This document shows positions 25,915 to 35,006 of a stretch of 64,000 bases of DNA, in pieces. Under the pieces are notes generated by a model that was not told the origin of the DNA, made no database searches, and worked only from the letters and a program-made list of their open reading frames with translations. Within the stretch, counting starts at the first letter, position 1; each line of letters starts with the position of its first letter. This DNA is from Paenibacillus hamazuiensis (GTDB taxonomy: Bacteria; Bacillota; Bacilli; Paenibacillales; NBRC-103111), in NCBI RefSeq assembly GCF_023276405.1, contig NZ_JALRMO010000001.1:4774001-4838000 (forward strand). The letters run 5' to 3'. The position numbers and the translations under genes are program-made.

Positions 25915-26021
25915 AAAAAAGAGAAGACCGCCCGTTTATCCTGTGCATCTTTTTACGGGTCATGTTCAAACAAAGCCATGATCAGCAAAAAAACCAGATA
26001 AAGTTGCGTCTTCTCTTTTTT
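25915..26021 (-). terminator. long-loop inverted repeat with T-run, between the groESL and mannoside operons
   Basis: AAAAAAGAGAAGAC (25915-25928) and GTCTTCTCTTTTTT (26008-26021) are exact complements separated by 79 bp. On the minus strand the 3' arm ends in T6, 29 bp before the nucleotidyltransferase start. It could terminate the groESL transcript or act as a leader attenuator. Confidence 0.55.
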
Positions 26022-26102
26022 GTAATAGATTTATAATTGCCACCGATACTTTCCTTTTCTTCAGGCGGCATCATGCCTCTTCTTTCATTCGGCTTATATG
26101 TC

Positions 26103-26600
26103 TTATCTATAATAAACCGAGGTTTTCTCCAGCAGCTCGCTCACGATGTCAAGCGCTCTCTTCAGCCCTTCTTCCTTGCCGAGCAAAAACTGCGATTCGG
26201 CCGCGCTGGCCGCCGTCCTTCCGGCGATCTCCGCCGTTTCCTCCTCCAGCAGCTTGCGCAGCACGGAAAGCTGGAGCCGGCCGAGCTCGCGGTCCATCGT
26301 GAGCTGCTGCTCCTTCTCCCCTTGCCGCCACAGCGATTCCTCCACCATTTTATCGAGATCGTCGGCCATAAAATGGCGTGCGGAAGCAATCGCTTTGGCA
26401 TACGCCTCCGACCCGCTGACCACCGCGCACAGCGGGTGTCCGGCGTGAATGCGGAGGAAGCGGACCAACACCTCGTCGTTGTTCGTTTTTTCGTTATAAA
26501 GCAGGGAATACTCGCCTTCAAACCTCCGCTCCCGGTCGTCGTAACTTCCGAGGGACGTGTATTCGTCACACGCCTCGCAGATCAGCAGAAATTCCCGCAT
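26103..26600 (-). CDS. uncharacterised protein downstream of groEL
   Basis: The 165-residue protein is soluble and acidic. It begins MREFLLICEACDEYTSLGSY, with a CxxC pair that is not followed by a second one. A globular middle comes next (NDEVLVRFLRIHAGHPLCAV), then a long charged helix rich in Glu/Leu (DELGRLQLSVLRKLLEEETA-like) in the last 70 residues that could form a coiled coil. It starts 26 bp after groEL in the same direction, so heat-shock co-expression is likely. I do not recognise the family. A chaperonin-associated role is only a suggestion from position. Confidence 0.6.
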   Translation of the reverse strand: MREFLLICEACDEYTSLGSYDDRERRFEGEYSLLYNEKTNNDEVLVRFLRIHAGHPLCAVVSGSEAYAKAIASARHFMADDLDKMVEESLWRQGEKEQQLTMDRELGRLQLSVLRKLLEEETAEIAGRTAASAAESQFLLGKEEGLKRALDIVSELLEKTSVYYR

Positions 26601-26626
26601 GGCCCGCGCTCCTTTCAGAGAGCAGG

Positions 26627-28547
<1,921 letters not shown>

Positions 28548-28573
28548 GGAATGAACCCTCCTGTCAAATTGTA

Positions 28574-28600
28574 TTAGCACTCGTCACTAACGACTGCTAA
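28574..28600 (-). promoter_or_regulatory. CIRCE element (HrcA operator) of groESL
   Basis: TTAGCACTC, 9 bp, then GACTGCTAA. This differs from the consensus inverted repeat TTAGCACTC-N9-GAGTGCTAA at a single base. It lies 27 bp before the groES start, between the -10 box and the start codon. Confidence 0.92.
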
Positions 28601-28604
28601 TACT

Positions 28605-28634
28605 AATATAAAAACGATGCCCGCCCTTTTTCAA
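28605..28634 (-). promoter_or_regulatory. sigma-A promoter of groESL
   Basis: On the minus strand, TTGAAA (28634-28629), an 18-bp spacer and TATATT (28610-28605) sit directly upstream of the CIRCE element. Confidence 0.75.
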
Positions 28635-28815
28635 GAGTCATTATTTTCGAATTTTCCGAATTACCCCCAAAGAATGCCATTTTTCCTGTATTATCGTGCG
28701 AAATCTCAATTTTTTTCCGTTTTTGACCTACACTAGGCTTGTGTGCACAAAGACAATCAAATGAATCGGTTTAGCCTATATGGGAAAAATATCCTGAGGA
28801 AAGGAGGTTATCCGA

Positions 28816-28962
28816 ATGTCACGTAAAGAAGAGCAGCAAGACCGGCAAAGGGAGGAAGAGACCATGTCATTCCACGACAGCTGCGCCGACGCCGGTTTGG
28901 GGCAAGTGGACGTTCCGGCCGACGCCATCGCCGATAAAGAGGAGTACGTCGACGAGCCGTAG
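28816..28962 (+). CDS. small acidic protein of unknown function
   Basis: The frame of 48 residues begins at ATG 28816, with the very strong AAAGGAGG 8 nt upstream. The composition is highly charged: a Glu/Gln/Arg-rich N-terminus (EEQQDRQREEE) and an acidic C-terminus ending EEYVDEP, with one Cys. A hairpin terminator follows at 29017. There is no homologue I can name. The good ribosome binding site and separate terminator make it a credible short gene, perhaps of the sporulation period like its neighbour gerE. Confidence 0.55.
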   Translation: MSRKEEQQDRQREEETMSFHDSCADAGLGQVDVPADAIADKEEYVDEP

Positions 28963-29016
28963 TGATTCGCATCCGTGTAACCCGGCAGACTTTTCCTTGA
29001 CGGCTTCGATCAAAAT

Positions 29017-29058
29017 CGCCTTCACCGTGCCTGACCGGCCGGTGGACGGCGTTTTTTT
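29017..29058 (+). terminator. rho-independent terminator
   Basis: CGCC-TT-CACCG pairs with CGGTG-GA-CGGCG, followed by T7. It lies 55 bp after the small acidic protein. Confidence 0.75.
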
Positions 29059-29171
29059 GCGTTAAGGAGAAGACGGTCCTGCTGCCGAAACCGGAAGCAA
29101 CCCGCGGATTGCGTCGATCCCGAAAACGCTGTGTCTCCGCCCATTTTCCCGTAACCGCGCGGGTTTGCCGC

Positions 29172-29199
29172 ACCAAGTTTGCAGCGTTCTCATATTATA
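29172..29199 (+). promoter_or_regulatory. sigma-K-type promoter of gerE
   Basis: AC (29172-29173), 17 bp, then CATATTATA (29191-29199) matches the mother-cell sigma-K consensus AC-N16/17-CATANNNTA. It lies 61 bp before the gerE start. Sigma-K control of gerE is established in Bacillus subtilis. Confidence 0.75.
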
Positions 29200-29260
29200 T
29201 TTTTGACTGTATCCCTACACCTTGTAACATACAAAACCCGGGCAAGGAGGGGTGACACCA

Positions 29261-29485
29261 TTGAAGGGCAGCGATCATAAAAGCAAATTTCTACTAACGA
29301 ACCGTGAACGCGAGGTCTTTGAACTGTTGGTCCAAGACAAAACCACTAAGGATATTGCACAGCAATTATTTATCAGCGAAAAGACTGTGCGTAACCATAT
29401 CTCCAACGTCATGCAAAAGCTCAACGTCAAAGGCCGTTCTCAGGCTGTTGTAGAGCTGATAAAGCTCGGGGAGCTTCAAATCTGA
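29261..29485 (+). CDS. gerE: late-sporulation regulator GerE
   Basis: The protein has 74 residues, the length of Bacillus GerE, starting at TTG 29261 with AAGGAGGGG 8 nt upstream. Almost the whole protein is a LuxR-type helix-turn-helix: LTNREREVFELLVQDKTTKD, then the recognition helix SEKTVRNHISNVMQKL and the C-terminal GRSQAVVELIKLGEL. GerE is a DNA-binding protein of the mother cell that activates and represses sigma-K-dependent coat and crust genes. Its presence supports a spore-former and is relevant to the coat-glycan cluster further right. Decayed pieces of this gene occur at 30154 and 31422. Confidence 0.96.
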   Translation: MKGSDHKSKFLLTNREREVFELLVQDKTTKDIAQQLFISEKTVRNHISNVMQKLNVKGRSQAVVELIKLGELQI

Positions 29486-29643
29486 GGCGTTTCACCGCAA
29501 ATCAAACAAAGCCTTCTTTCTTGCGCTGTTCGCATGAGCCGCGCGGGAGGGGGTTTTTTGTTTTTACCCGCGAAATCGTCAGGAATTTGATTCCATATAC
29601 TTGGAAATAATAAATAATGCACTTTAAACTTTTGGAGGAATAT

Positions 29644-30120
29644 ATGGCAATAACCGTGCTTGTCATCACGATAGTTGTTCTGATGCTCTTAACTTATAAA
29701 ATGCCGAAGAAACTTCCTCCGTTGTGCTTGTACGCAGCAGCCTTATTCGCCGTTTGCTTCGACACTCTCATTGATTTCAGTTTGAATTTACAATTGGGGC
29801 TTTTTGGTTATTTCAGTAAAGGCATTGATATTCCGGGTTATTTCGTTATTTACATCATCTACCCGCTTGTAAACATCACTTTTATCAATTTCTTTCCGTT
29901 TGATAAAGGAGTCTCGAAGCAAACTCTCTATATCATAGCGTGGTCACTTTTGGCATTGGGATATGAGTGGCTTAGTTTGCAGGTTGGCATACTCTATTAT
30001 AATCAATGGAGTATTTGGTATTCTGCAATTGCCTACCCTGTTTGCCTGCTCATAAGTGCAGGAAACCAAAGGCTTGTCCGTTATTTTGAAATGAAATCCT
30101 TAAGCGGTCGTCAACAATAA
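29644..30120 (+). CDS. CBO0543-family membrane protein, copy 1
   Basis: The protein has 158 residues from ATG 29644, directly behind TTGGAGG; an upstream ATG at 29617 lacks a site. There are about five hydrophobic segments: AITVLVITIVVLMLL, LYAAALFAVCFDTLI, YFVIYIIYPLVNITFINFF, LYIIAWSLLALGYEWL and SIWYSAIAYPVCLLI. The GYEWLSLQVGI-x-Y block is typical of the CBO0543 family, which is widespread in spore-formers and of unknown function. It lies 158 bp after gerE and is the first of three paralogues. Confidence 0.8.
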   Translation: MAITVLVITIVVLMLLTYKMPKKLPPLCLYAAALFAVCFDTLIDFSLNLQLGLFGYFSKGIDIPGYFVIYIIYPLVNITFINFFPFDKGVSKQTLYIIAWSLLALGYEWLSLQVGILYYNQWSIWYSAIAYPVCLLISAGNQRLVRYFEMKSLSGRQQ

Positions 30121-30153
30121 GACGGTGATTTCTGAATTCCGAATTCGTGCAGA

Positions 30154-30194
30154 TATAGAGCTGACAAAACTCGAGGAACTCCAAATCCGAGGCG
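30154..30194 (+). pseudogene. fragment of the gerE 3' end
   Basis: Forty bases align without gaps to the last codons and downstream bases of gerE (AGAGCTGA-A-A-CTC-G-GA-CT-CAAATC-GAGGCG) with 7 differences, which are all transitions. It cannot encode anything functional and lies in front of CBO0543 copy 2, as intact gerE does in front of copy 1. Confidence 0.75.
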
Positions 30195-30258
30195 AATCCA
30201 AGGAGTACACTGGATGCGCTTGGTAAACAATGATGGGTACGAGGGGACTTGAGGGGAC

Positions 30259-30789
30259 ATGCCTTATCCGCTCTTAGGGGGGCTCAAGACGATGGTCTTG
30301 GCTTTTTTTATTTTGGCAAATGCAACCGTTATCTCCTTATTCGTGAAATTCACAAAGAAAAACCTGCATATTCTGGAAATTGCCATGTACTGGTTCAGCA
30401 TCACGATTCTCGTTCAAAATTACACAGCCCCGTTCGTTATGAACCTTAAATATTTGGTGATCCAAGACATATTAAGCTTGGAATTGTCGCATCTCATTAA
30501 CCGCACGGTTCTCTATCCGTATCTTTGCATCATATTTCTGAACAGGTATGTCATTTTGAAAACGGCCGGAGCCAAACTGGTCTTGCTGGCGTTCTTCGTC
30601 TTTTTGCTGAGCGGTATGGAATGGCTTGAGGATTGGTTGGGGATCTGCGTCCATGTGCATTGGAAAGTTTGGTGGACCTTTTTTTGCTGGAGCATCATCC
30701 TGCTGATCTCCGTTGGCGTTATGAAATTTTTCCGCAAACACCTGAAAAAGGGGCTTTACACCGATGAACTTTACAATGAGTTGGAATGA
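30259..30789 (+). CDS. CBO0543-family membrane protein, copy 2
   Basis: The protein has 176 residues, starting at ATG 30259 behind GAGGGGAC. Hydrophobic segments are MVLAFFILANATVISLFV, IAMYWFSITILVQNY, LYPYLCIIFLNRYVIL, LVLLAFFVFLLSGMEWLEDW and WWTFFCWSIILLISVGV. MEWLEDWLGICVHVHWK-W corresponds to the EWL block of copy 1. The C-terminus is basic then acidic (FRKHLKKGLYTDELYNELE). It overlaps copy 3 by 26 bp. It is probably an integral membrane protein; no function is known. Confidence 0.75.
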   Translation: MPYPLLGGLKTMVLAFFILANATVISLFVKFTKKNLHILEIAMYWFSITILVQNYTAPFVMNLKYLVIQDILSLELSHLINRTVLYPYLCIIFLNRYVILKTAGAKLVLLAFFVFLLSGMEWLEDWLGICVHVHWKVWWTFFCWSIILLISVGVMKFFRKHLKKGLYTDELYNELE

Positions 30790-31276
30790 ATGGTATGTCG
30801 TTTTGATGGCGACGGTCAGTACATCGTTTTTTTTAATTATCCGAAAGCATTTTCCGTTTTCCGCGAGAATCCTGATATGGATATTTACCGTCAATTTCGT
30901 AGAGTTATTCGATTATGCCATTGCGGCGACTCCGTTTCAGCTGTATTATTGCGGAGACAATACGTCTTACGAAATTTCCACGGGAGTGCTTCAGTGTTTC
31001 ATCTATCCTCCTTATGCTTTTGTTTTTCTGTACTTTTACGATAAATGGAACATCCGCGGGACCAAGCTGCTTTATTATATCATCGGTTGGACCCTATTTT
31101 CCGTTTTATTTGAATGGACTTTTGTGTTAAGCGGCGTGTTCAACTATATCTCATGGAAGTTGTATTATTCGGTTCCCATATATCCGGTATCCCATCTTTT
31201 GCTGCTTGCTCTTTATCGCTTCATCCAGAAGCATCTTCATACGCCGATGCCGAGTAACGGGTCGCCGGCCGGGTAA
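30764..31276 (+). CDS. CBO0543-family membrane protein, copy 3
   Basis: The protein has 170 residues, starting inside the end of copy 2 (ATG 30764, AAAGGGG upstream), which indicates translational coupling. The segment order is the same as in its paralogues: VVLMATVSTSFFLII, ILIWIFTVNFVELFDYAI, VLQCFIYPPYAFVFLYFY, LLYYIIGWTLFSVLFEWTFV, then YPVSHLLLLALYRFI. The FEWTFVLSGVFNYI-x-W block is the family signature. After its stop a 145-bp stretch holds no supported gene, followed by a gerE fragment. Confidence 0.75.
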   Translation: MNFTMSWNEWYVVLMATVSTSFFLIIRKHFPFSARILIWIFTVNFVELFDYAIAATPFQLYYCGDNTSYEISTGVLQCFIYPPYAFVFLYFYDKWNIRGTKLLYYIIGWTLFSVLFEWTFVLSGVFNYISWKLYYSVPIYPVSHLLLLALYRFIQKHLHTPMPSNGSPAG

Positions 31277-31421
31277 ACGGCAGGACATAATGTCCGTATC
31301 CAAAAGTACATTTTTTAATACAACGGATTCACCTTCAAAAGATACGGATAATGAAACTGGAGTAAGTCCATTCTCTATGACCTCCACATGTTCTCTGCTT
31401 GTATGGATAATGTACAATTCA

Positions 31422-31486
31422 CGTCTTTGAAATGTTGGTCCAAGACAAGGATTGCGTAACCATATCTCCAACGTCATGTAAAAGCT
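31422..31486 (+). pseudogene. internally deleted fragment of gerE
   Basis: CGTCTTTGAAATGTTGGTCC continuing to AAGACAA, then TGCGTAACCATATCTCCAAC and GTCATGTAAAAGCT, match two separate parts of gerE closely. The codons between DK and VRNH are deleted, and a stop replaces CAA. It abuts the 3' end of the LacI gene at 31499. Confidence 0.8.
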
Positions 31487-31498
31487 AAAGCACCAGAC

Positions 31499-32506
31499 CT
31501 ACTCCGCTCTGCTCGTCTTCCCCGTCGACTCCCTGACCAGCAGCTCCGCTTCCATCAAAAGCGATTCCCCGGGCTTGCCGTCGAGCATGCCAAGCAGACG
31601 TTCCACCGCCACGGGGGCCATAAGGCTTCGCGGATAGTCCATTACGGTTAGAGCCGGCGCGGTTTGAGAGGACATGAGGATGTTCTCGCACCCGGCGACA
31701 GCCAGCTGCTCCGGAACGCGAAGATCTTGCTGCCTGCAGGCGGCCAAAGCTCCGACGGCCATCAAATCGTTTGCGCAGACAAGCGCGGTATAAGGTAGCG
31801 CATGGGGCGAAGACAGCCGTTCGAGCATCGCGGCATAGCCGGTCTCGTAGGTGCCTTGGGCGTAGATGAGCTGCCGGAGCGGATCGAATTCCAGCCCTTC
31901 CCGGCGCACGGCCCGAATAAAAGCGCCGCATCGGTAGGCATGGTGATGAGACGGGCTTTCGCTCCCCATAAAACCGATGCGGTTGTGGCCCCCCTCCTTT
32001 AAGTGGCGGACCAGCTTCATGAATGCCGCGGTCCAGTCGATATCCAGGGCGGGGACGGCCGCGTTGGAAGCAACCGGGGTGGTGACCGAGACGATCGGCA
32101 CGCCGAGAGCGGAAAAATGCGATACCGTAGACCTCTTCAGGTTTTGCCCGAGCAAAATAATGCCGTCCGCCCTGCGGGTCAGCAGCGCTTTCAGCTCCTC
32201 TTCCAACTGCTCCGCATACGTCTGCACGAAAAGAAAATATCCCGCTTCCCGGGCGCGCCGCTCAAGCCCCAGCAAAATGCCGGACTCGAACGGATTGCCC
32301 AAATGATTTACAAGCACCGCAAGCTGCTGCGACCGCTTTGTCTTCAGGCTGCGGGCTATCGGGTTCGGCTGATAGCCAAGCTCCTTCGCCGCTTGCAGCA
32401 CCTTTTGCCGCGTGCTTTCCTTCACGATCTGCCGGCCGCCGAACACGTAGGAGACGACCGCCACCGATACGCCGGCGCGCTCCGCCACTTCTTTTCTGGT
32501 CACCAT
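31499..32506 (-). CDS. LacI-family transcriptional regulator
   Basis: The protein has 335 residues with GAGGGAA upstream of ATG 32506. The helix-turn-helix is TRKEVAERAGVSVAVVSYVF, and the hinge is YQPNPIARSLKTKRSQQLAV. The C-terminal sugar-binding fold contains VNHLGNPFESGILLGLERRA, ADGIILLGQNL and PYTALVCANDLMAVGALAAC. It begins 18 bp after the TlpA-like gene, so the two are probably co-transcribed although functionally unrelated. No palindromic operator was found near it. The target genes are unknown and may have been separated by the duplications on its 3' side. Confidence 0.9.
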   Translation of the reverse strand: MVTRKEVAERAGVSVAVVSYVFGGRQIVKESTRQKVLQAAKELGYQPNPIARSLKTKRSQQLAVLVNHLGNPFESGILLGLERRAREAGYFLFVQTYAEQLEEELKALLTRRADGIILLGQNLKRSTVSHFSALGVPIVSVTTPVASNAAVPALDIDWTAAFMKLVRHLKEGGHNRIGFMGSESPSHHHAYRCGAFIRAVRREGLEFDPLRQLIYAQGTYETGYAAMLERLSSPHALPYTALVCANDLMAVGALAACRQQDLRVPEQLAVAGCENILMSSQTAPALTVMDYPRSLMAPVAVERLLGMLDGKPGESLLMEAELLVRESTGKTSRAE

Positions 32507-32524
32507 ACGATTCCCTCGGTCTCG

Positions 32525-33559
32525 TTATTTTTCGTTCAGCTTCGCCGCGTAGTCGTTCATCGCCGCTTCGCTCATCGGGCCTTGCACGCGGTCCCTGACG
32601 ATGCCGGCGGCATCGATCCAGTACGATGTCGGATACGCGATCACCCGATAGGAGCGGCTCACCGCACCGTCATCGTCCAGCGGAATCGTCATCGTCAGCC
32701 CTTCCTTCGCCGCGTAGTCGGCGGCATCGGTTTTGCGGGCTTCGGTGTGTGCGAGATTGACCGCAAGCACGGCGACCTCCTGGCCTGCGGCCGATTGCAA
32801 GAACCGCTCCATCTCCGGCATTTCGGCGCGGCAAGGGGCGCACCAGCTCGCCCAGAAATTGAGCAGCACCTTTTTTCCGCGGTAATCCGACAGCTTGACC
32901 GTCTTCCCGTCCAAGGTGCGAAGTTCGAATTCCGGGGCCGTTTGCCCCGGTTTGATGCCTTCGAGCATAACGCCGAGCTGCGGCTTGGCCCAAACGTTTT
33001 CGCCGAGCGTAAATAGCGCGAACAGCAGCACGGCGGCAAGCAGGCCTCTTTGCGTTTGCACCATGCTGCGGGCCGAAGCGTCCTTGGCCATGTACAACAC
33101 CAGCAGCAGCACAGCGGCAGCGGCATATATCAGATGCGGCACGCTGACCGGCTGCTGCAAAACGGCGTATACGCCATAATATCCGCACAAAGCGGCAAAG
33201 CAGCCGGCGGGCACCGCGTCGAGCCACGCCTCGAACGGAATGCGGCGCTTCCTTGTCAGTCTCCAAATGTATAATCCGGATAGCAACGCCGCAATTCCAT
33301 ATCCGATGCTTCCCCCGTCAAAATAAAGCAGCACCAGCGGACGGTGCAGCACCGTAACCGGGTCGGTCAACATATAGCTGAGCTTCCACGATATAAGTGA
33401 AATGAAGAGCACGTTCAAAAACGCATCGGGAATATGGCGGACGTCTTCCTCCGCTTTTCTGAAGCGGAGCCGCAGCGCCGCATAAATAAATATAGCCGCC
33501 GCGACAAGCGGAAGAACTTCCGCCTTCACGAACAGCGGACCGAGCTGGATCGGCTCCAT
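32525..33559 (-). CDS. TlpA/ResA-like thiol-disulfide oxidoreductase with multi-span N-terminal membrane domain
   Basis: The protein has 344 residues. The first 200 contain about six hydrophobic segments, including LLYFDGGSIGYGIAALLSGL, whose Gly-rich pattern recalls prolipoprotein diacylglyceryl transferase (Lgt). The C-terminal 140 residues are an AhpC/TSA-thioredoxin fold outside the membrane: APEFELRTLDGKTVKLSDYR, then NFWASWCAPCRAEMPEMERF with the redox-active CAPC near residue 240, and the cis-Pro in VIAYPTSYWID. Such proteins reduce disulfides, for example in cytochrome c maturation or spore cortex formation. The membrane domain may bring its own reductant path. A downstream LacI gene is 18 bp away. 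Confidence 0.85.
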   Translation of the reverse strand: MEPIQLGPLFVKAEVLPLVAAAIFIYAALRLRFRKAEEDVRHIPDAFLNVLFISLISWKLSYMLTDPVTVLHRPLVLLYFDGGSIGYGIAALLSGLYIWRLTRKRRIPFEAWLDAVPAGCFAALCGYYGVYAVLQQPVSVPHLIYAAAAVLLLVLYMAKDASARSMVQTQRGLLAAVLLFALFTLGENVWAKPQLGVMLEGIKPGQTAPEFELRTLDGKTVKLSDYRGKKVLLNFWASWCAPCRAEMPEMERFLQSAAGQEVAVLAVNLAHTEARKTDAADYAAKEGLTMTIPLDDDGAVSRSYRVIAYPTSYWIDAAGIVRDRVQGPMSEAAMNDYAAKLNEK

Positions 33560-33645
33560 GGCGGCCCCTCCTTTTTTTCGGCAATATCAGCTACATTCCA
33601 GTATGAACGATCTTTGTCCCATGTCAAGCCGGGGGCGCGGCCATT

Positions 33646-33678
33646 AAAAAAACCGGCTCCTGTACGCCAGGAAACCGG
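33646..33678 (-). terminator. terminator of the CAP-domain gene
   Basis: On the minus strand, CCGGTTTCCTG-GCGTA-CAGGAGCCGG is followed by T7. It lies 12 bp after the stop of the CAP protein. Confidence 0.88.
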
Positions 33679-33689
33679 TCGTTCTTGCG

Positions 33690-34493
33690 TTATTTGCCGA
33701 TAAACTGCTGGGTGAACATTTTGCCGCATTGTCCGCCGTCGACGATGCCGACGCCGATATGCGTGTAGTCCTTGCTCAAAATATTTTCCCGGTGCCCCTG
33801 CGAGTTCATCAAAGCCTGGTGAGCCGCGCTCACGTTTTGATTGCAGGCGATGTTCTCGCCGGCCGTGCGGTACGAGATGCCGAACTTCTGCAGCATGTCG
33901 AAAGGAGAGCCGTAGGTCGGCGACTGGTGCGAGAAGTAGTTGTTGCTTACCATATCCTGACTTTTCAGCCGCGCGGTCTTGACCAGAGCCGGGTCGACCG
34001 TCAGCGGCGGCAAACCGGCATCCGCCCGGGCCTGGTTGACCAGATCGACCATTTGCTGCTCCTCGGCGCTAATTTCTGTCGATGGAGCCGGTTCAGGCGT
34101 TGGAGCAGGTGTTGGTTCCGGCGTTGGAGCAGGGGGCGGTTCCGGCGTCGGCGGTGGTTCGGGCGTTGGAGTCGGTGTAGGCGCCGGTTGTTTTTGAATT
34201 TTCAAGTTGGCATATGCCCACAAAATAGATTCCAACGTTTTGTCGTCGACCGCGCCGGTCACCGGCAGGCCGTACCTTCTCTGGAACAGCTTGACGGCCG
34301 TCTCGGTTGACGAACCGTAATACCCGGTAATATTGCCTTGAAAATAACCGAGCGATTTGAGCATACCCTGCACCGCGTAGACGTCGGGACCGCTCGCTGT
34401 TTTGCCGAAAGCGAAAGCCGATGAGACGCCTGAGAGCATCAGCATGATGCAAAGCAGGGACAGAGCAAGCCATTTTTTGCGCGAGGTGAACAT
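33690..34493 (-). CDS. secreted peptidoglycan-binding / CAP (SCP-like) domain protein
   Basis: The protein has 267 residues, starting at ATG 34493 behind AAGGAGG. Order of parts: signal peptide with cleavage near AFA28; a peptidoglycan-binding domain 1 fold (VQGMLKSLGYFQGNITGYYG, FQRRYGLPVTGAVD) at about 35-95; a Pro/Thr/Glu linker of repeated PTPEP-like units at 100-140; and a CAP domain at 145-267 with VDLVNQARADAGLPPL, SHQSPTYGSP, AGENIACN and GHRENIL. This matches Bacillus YkwD and the spore-associated YkwD-like proteins. It probably binds cell or spore wall; an enzymatic activity is not established. Confidence 0.92.
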   Translation of the reverse strand: MFTSRKKWLALSLLCIMLMLSGVSSAFAFGKTASGPDVYAVQGMLKSLGYFQGNITGYYGSSTETAVKLFQRRYGLPVTGAVDDKTLESILWAYANLKIQKQPAPTPTPTPEPPPTPEPPPAPTPEPTPAPTPEPAPSTEISAEEQQMVDLVNQARADAGLPPLTVDPALVKTARLKSQDMVSNNYFSHQSPTYGSPFDMLQKFGISYRTAGENIACNQNVSAAHQALMNSQGHRENILSKDYTHIGVGIVDGGQCGKMFTQQFIGK

Positions 34494-34664
34494 TAGAAGG
34501 ACCTCCTTAGGCGTTGTGGTTCATGTTAGTCCCTCTTACTATCCCCAAATATATGGAAAAATACACCACGGCTGCAAAAAGAAGAGCTTATGATCGACGT
34601 CATTTCGATGGAGATACATCACGTCGATTATCGGCGATAAAATGAATGGGATGCGATAAAACTT
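34494..34664. other. intergenic, nothing recognised before the repeat array
   Basis: The first part of a 500-bp gene-free region. It would hold the CAP-gene promoter, but no convincing -35/-10 pair or other signal stands out. Confidence 0.4.
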
Positions 34665-34847
34665 TAACGGTTGCCACAGAGGTTATTGCAGGGAAAATGC
34701 CGATTTTAAAATTGTAACGGTTCTGGTTAAGGTTATTTGGGCAATATGCAGATCTCTTATCGGCTAATCCTACATATAAGCTCAATGGCAACCGTTAGAA
34801 TTTGAAAATGAGTATTTTGAGCTAAATAAGCGCTATCACAACCGTTA
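34665..34847. repeat. symmetric four-unit intergenic array, 50-bp pitch
   Basis: TAACGGTT begins direct units at 34665 and 34715. Its complement AACCGTTA marks inverted units read from 34797 and 34847. Both spacings are 50 bp, and both pairs are centred at 34756. Each unit continues with a GGTTAT or GCTTAT block and an A/T-rich half. It has the same layout as the array at 8191-8379, and the unit GGTTATTGCAGGGAAAAT resembles GGTTTATTCAAGGGCAAAA there. The following 130 bp are GC-rich and gene-free. Confidence 0.75.
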
Positions 34848-34980
34848 CAGCTTATGAACAGCGTTCGGGGCGTTTCCGCTATGGCGGGATCCCGCCGACT
34901 TTCGCCTCCCCGCTTCGGGCGGGCAAGCCGCGCGTCCGCACCCTAACGCACCCTAAACGCGGACGGCCCCACGCCATAGC

Positions 34981-35006
34981 AAAAAGCCGCTGAAATCTCA
35001 GCGGCT
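34981..35006 (-). terminator. terminator overlapping the YcnI-like stop codon
   Basis: On the minus strand AGCCGCTGA-GATT-TCAGCGGCT is followed by T5. The TGA stop of the gene lies in the upstream arm. Confidence 0.85.

Noticed and set aside
25915-26021. T-box or c-di-GMP riboswitch
   Set aside because: None of the conserved T-box or GEMM core sequences could be found in the loop or leader.
31151-31477. Minus-strand ORF of 108 codons between CBO0543 copy 3 and the gerE fragment
   Set aside because: Its central peptide looks protein-like, but the frame runs through the antisense of both a real gene and a gerE fragment, with no ribosome binding site.
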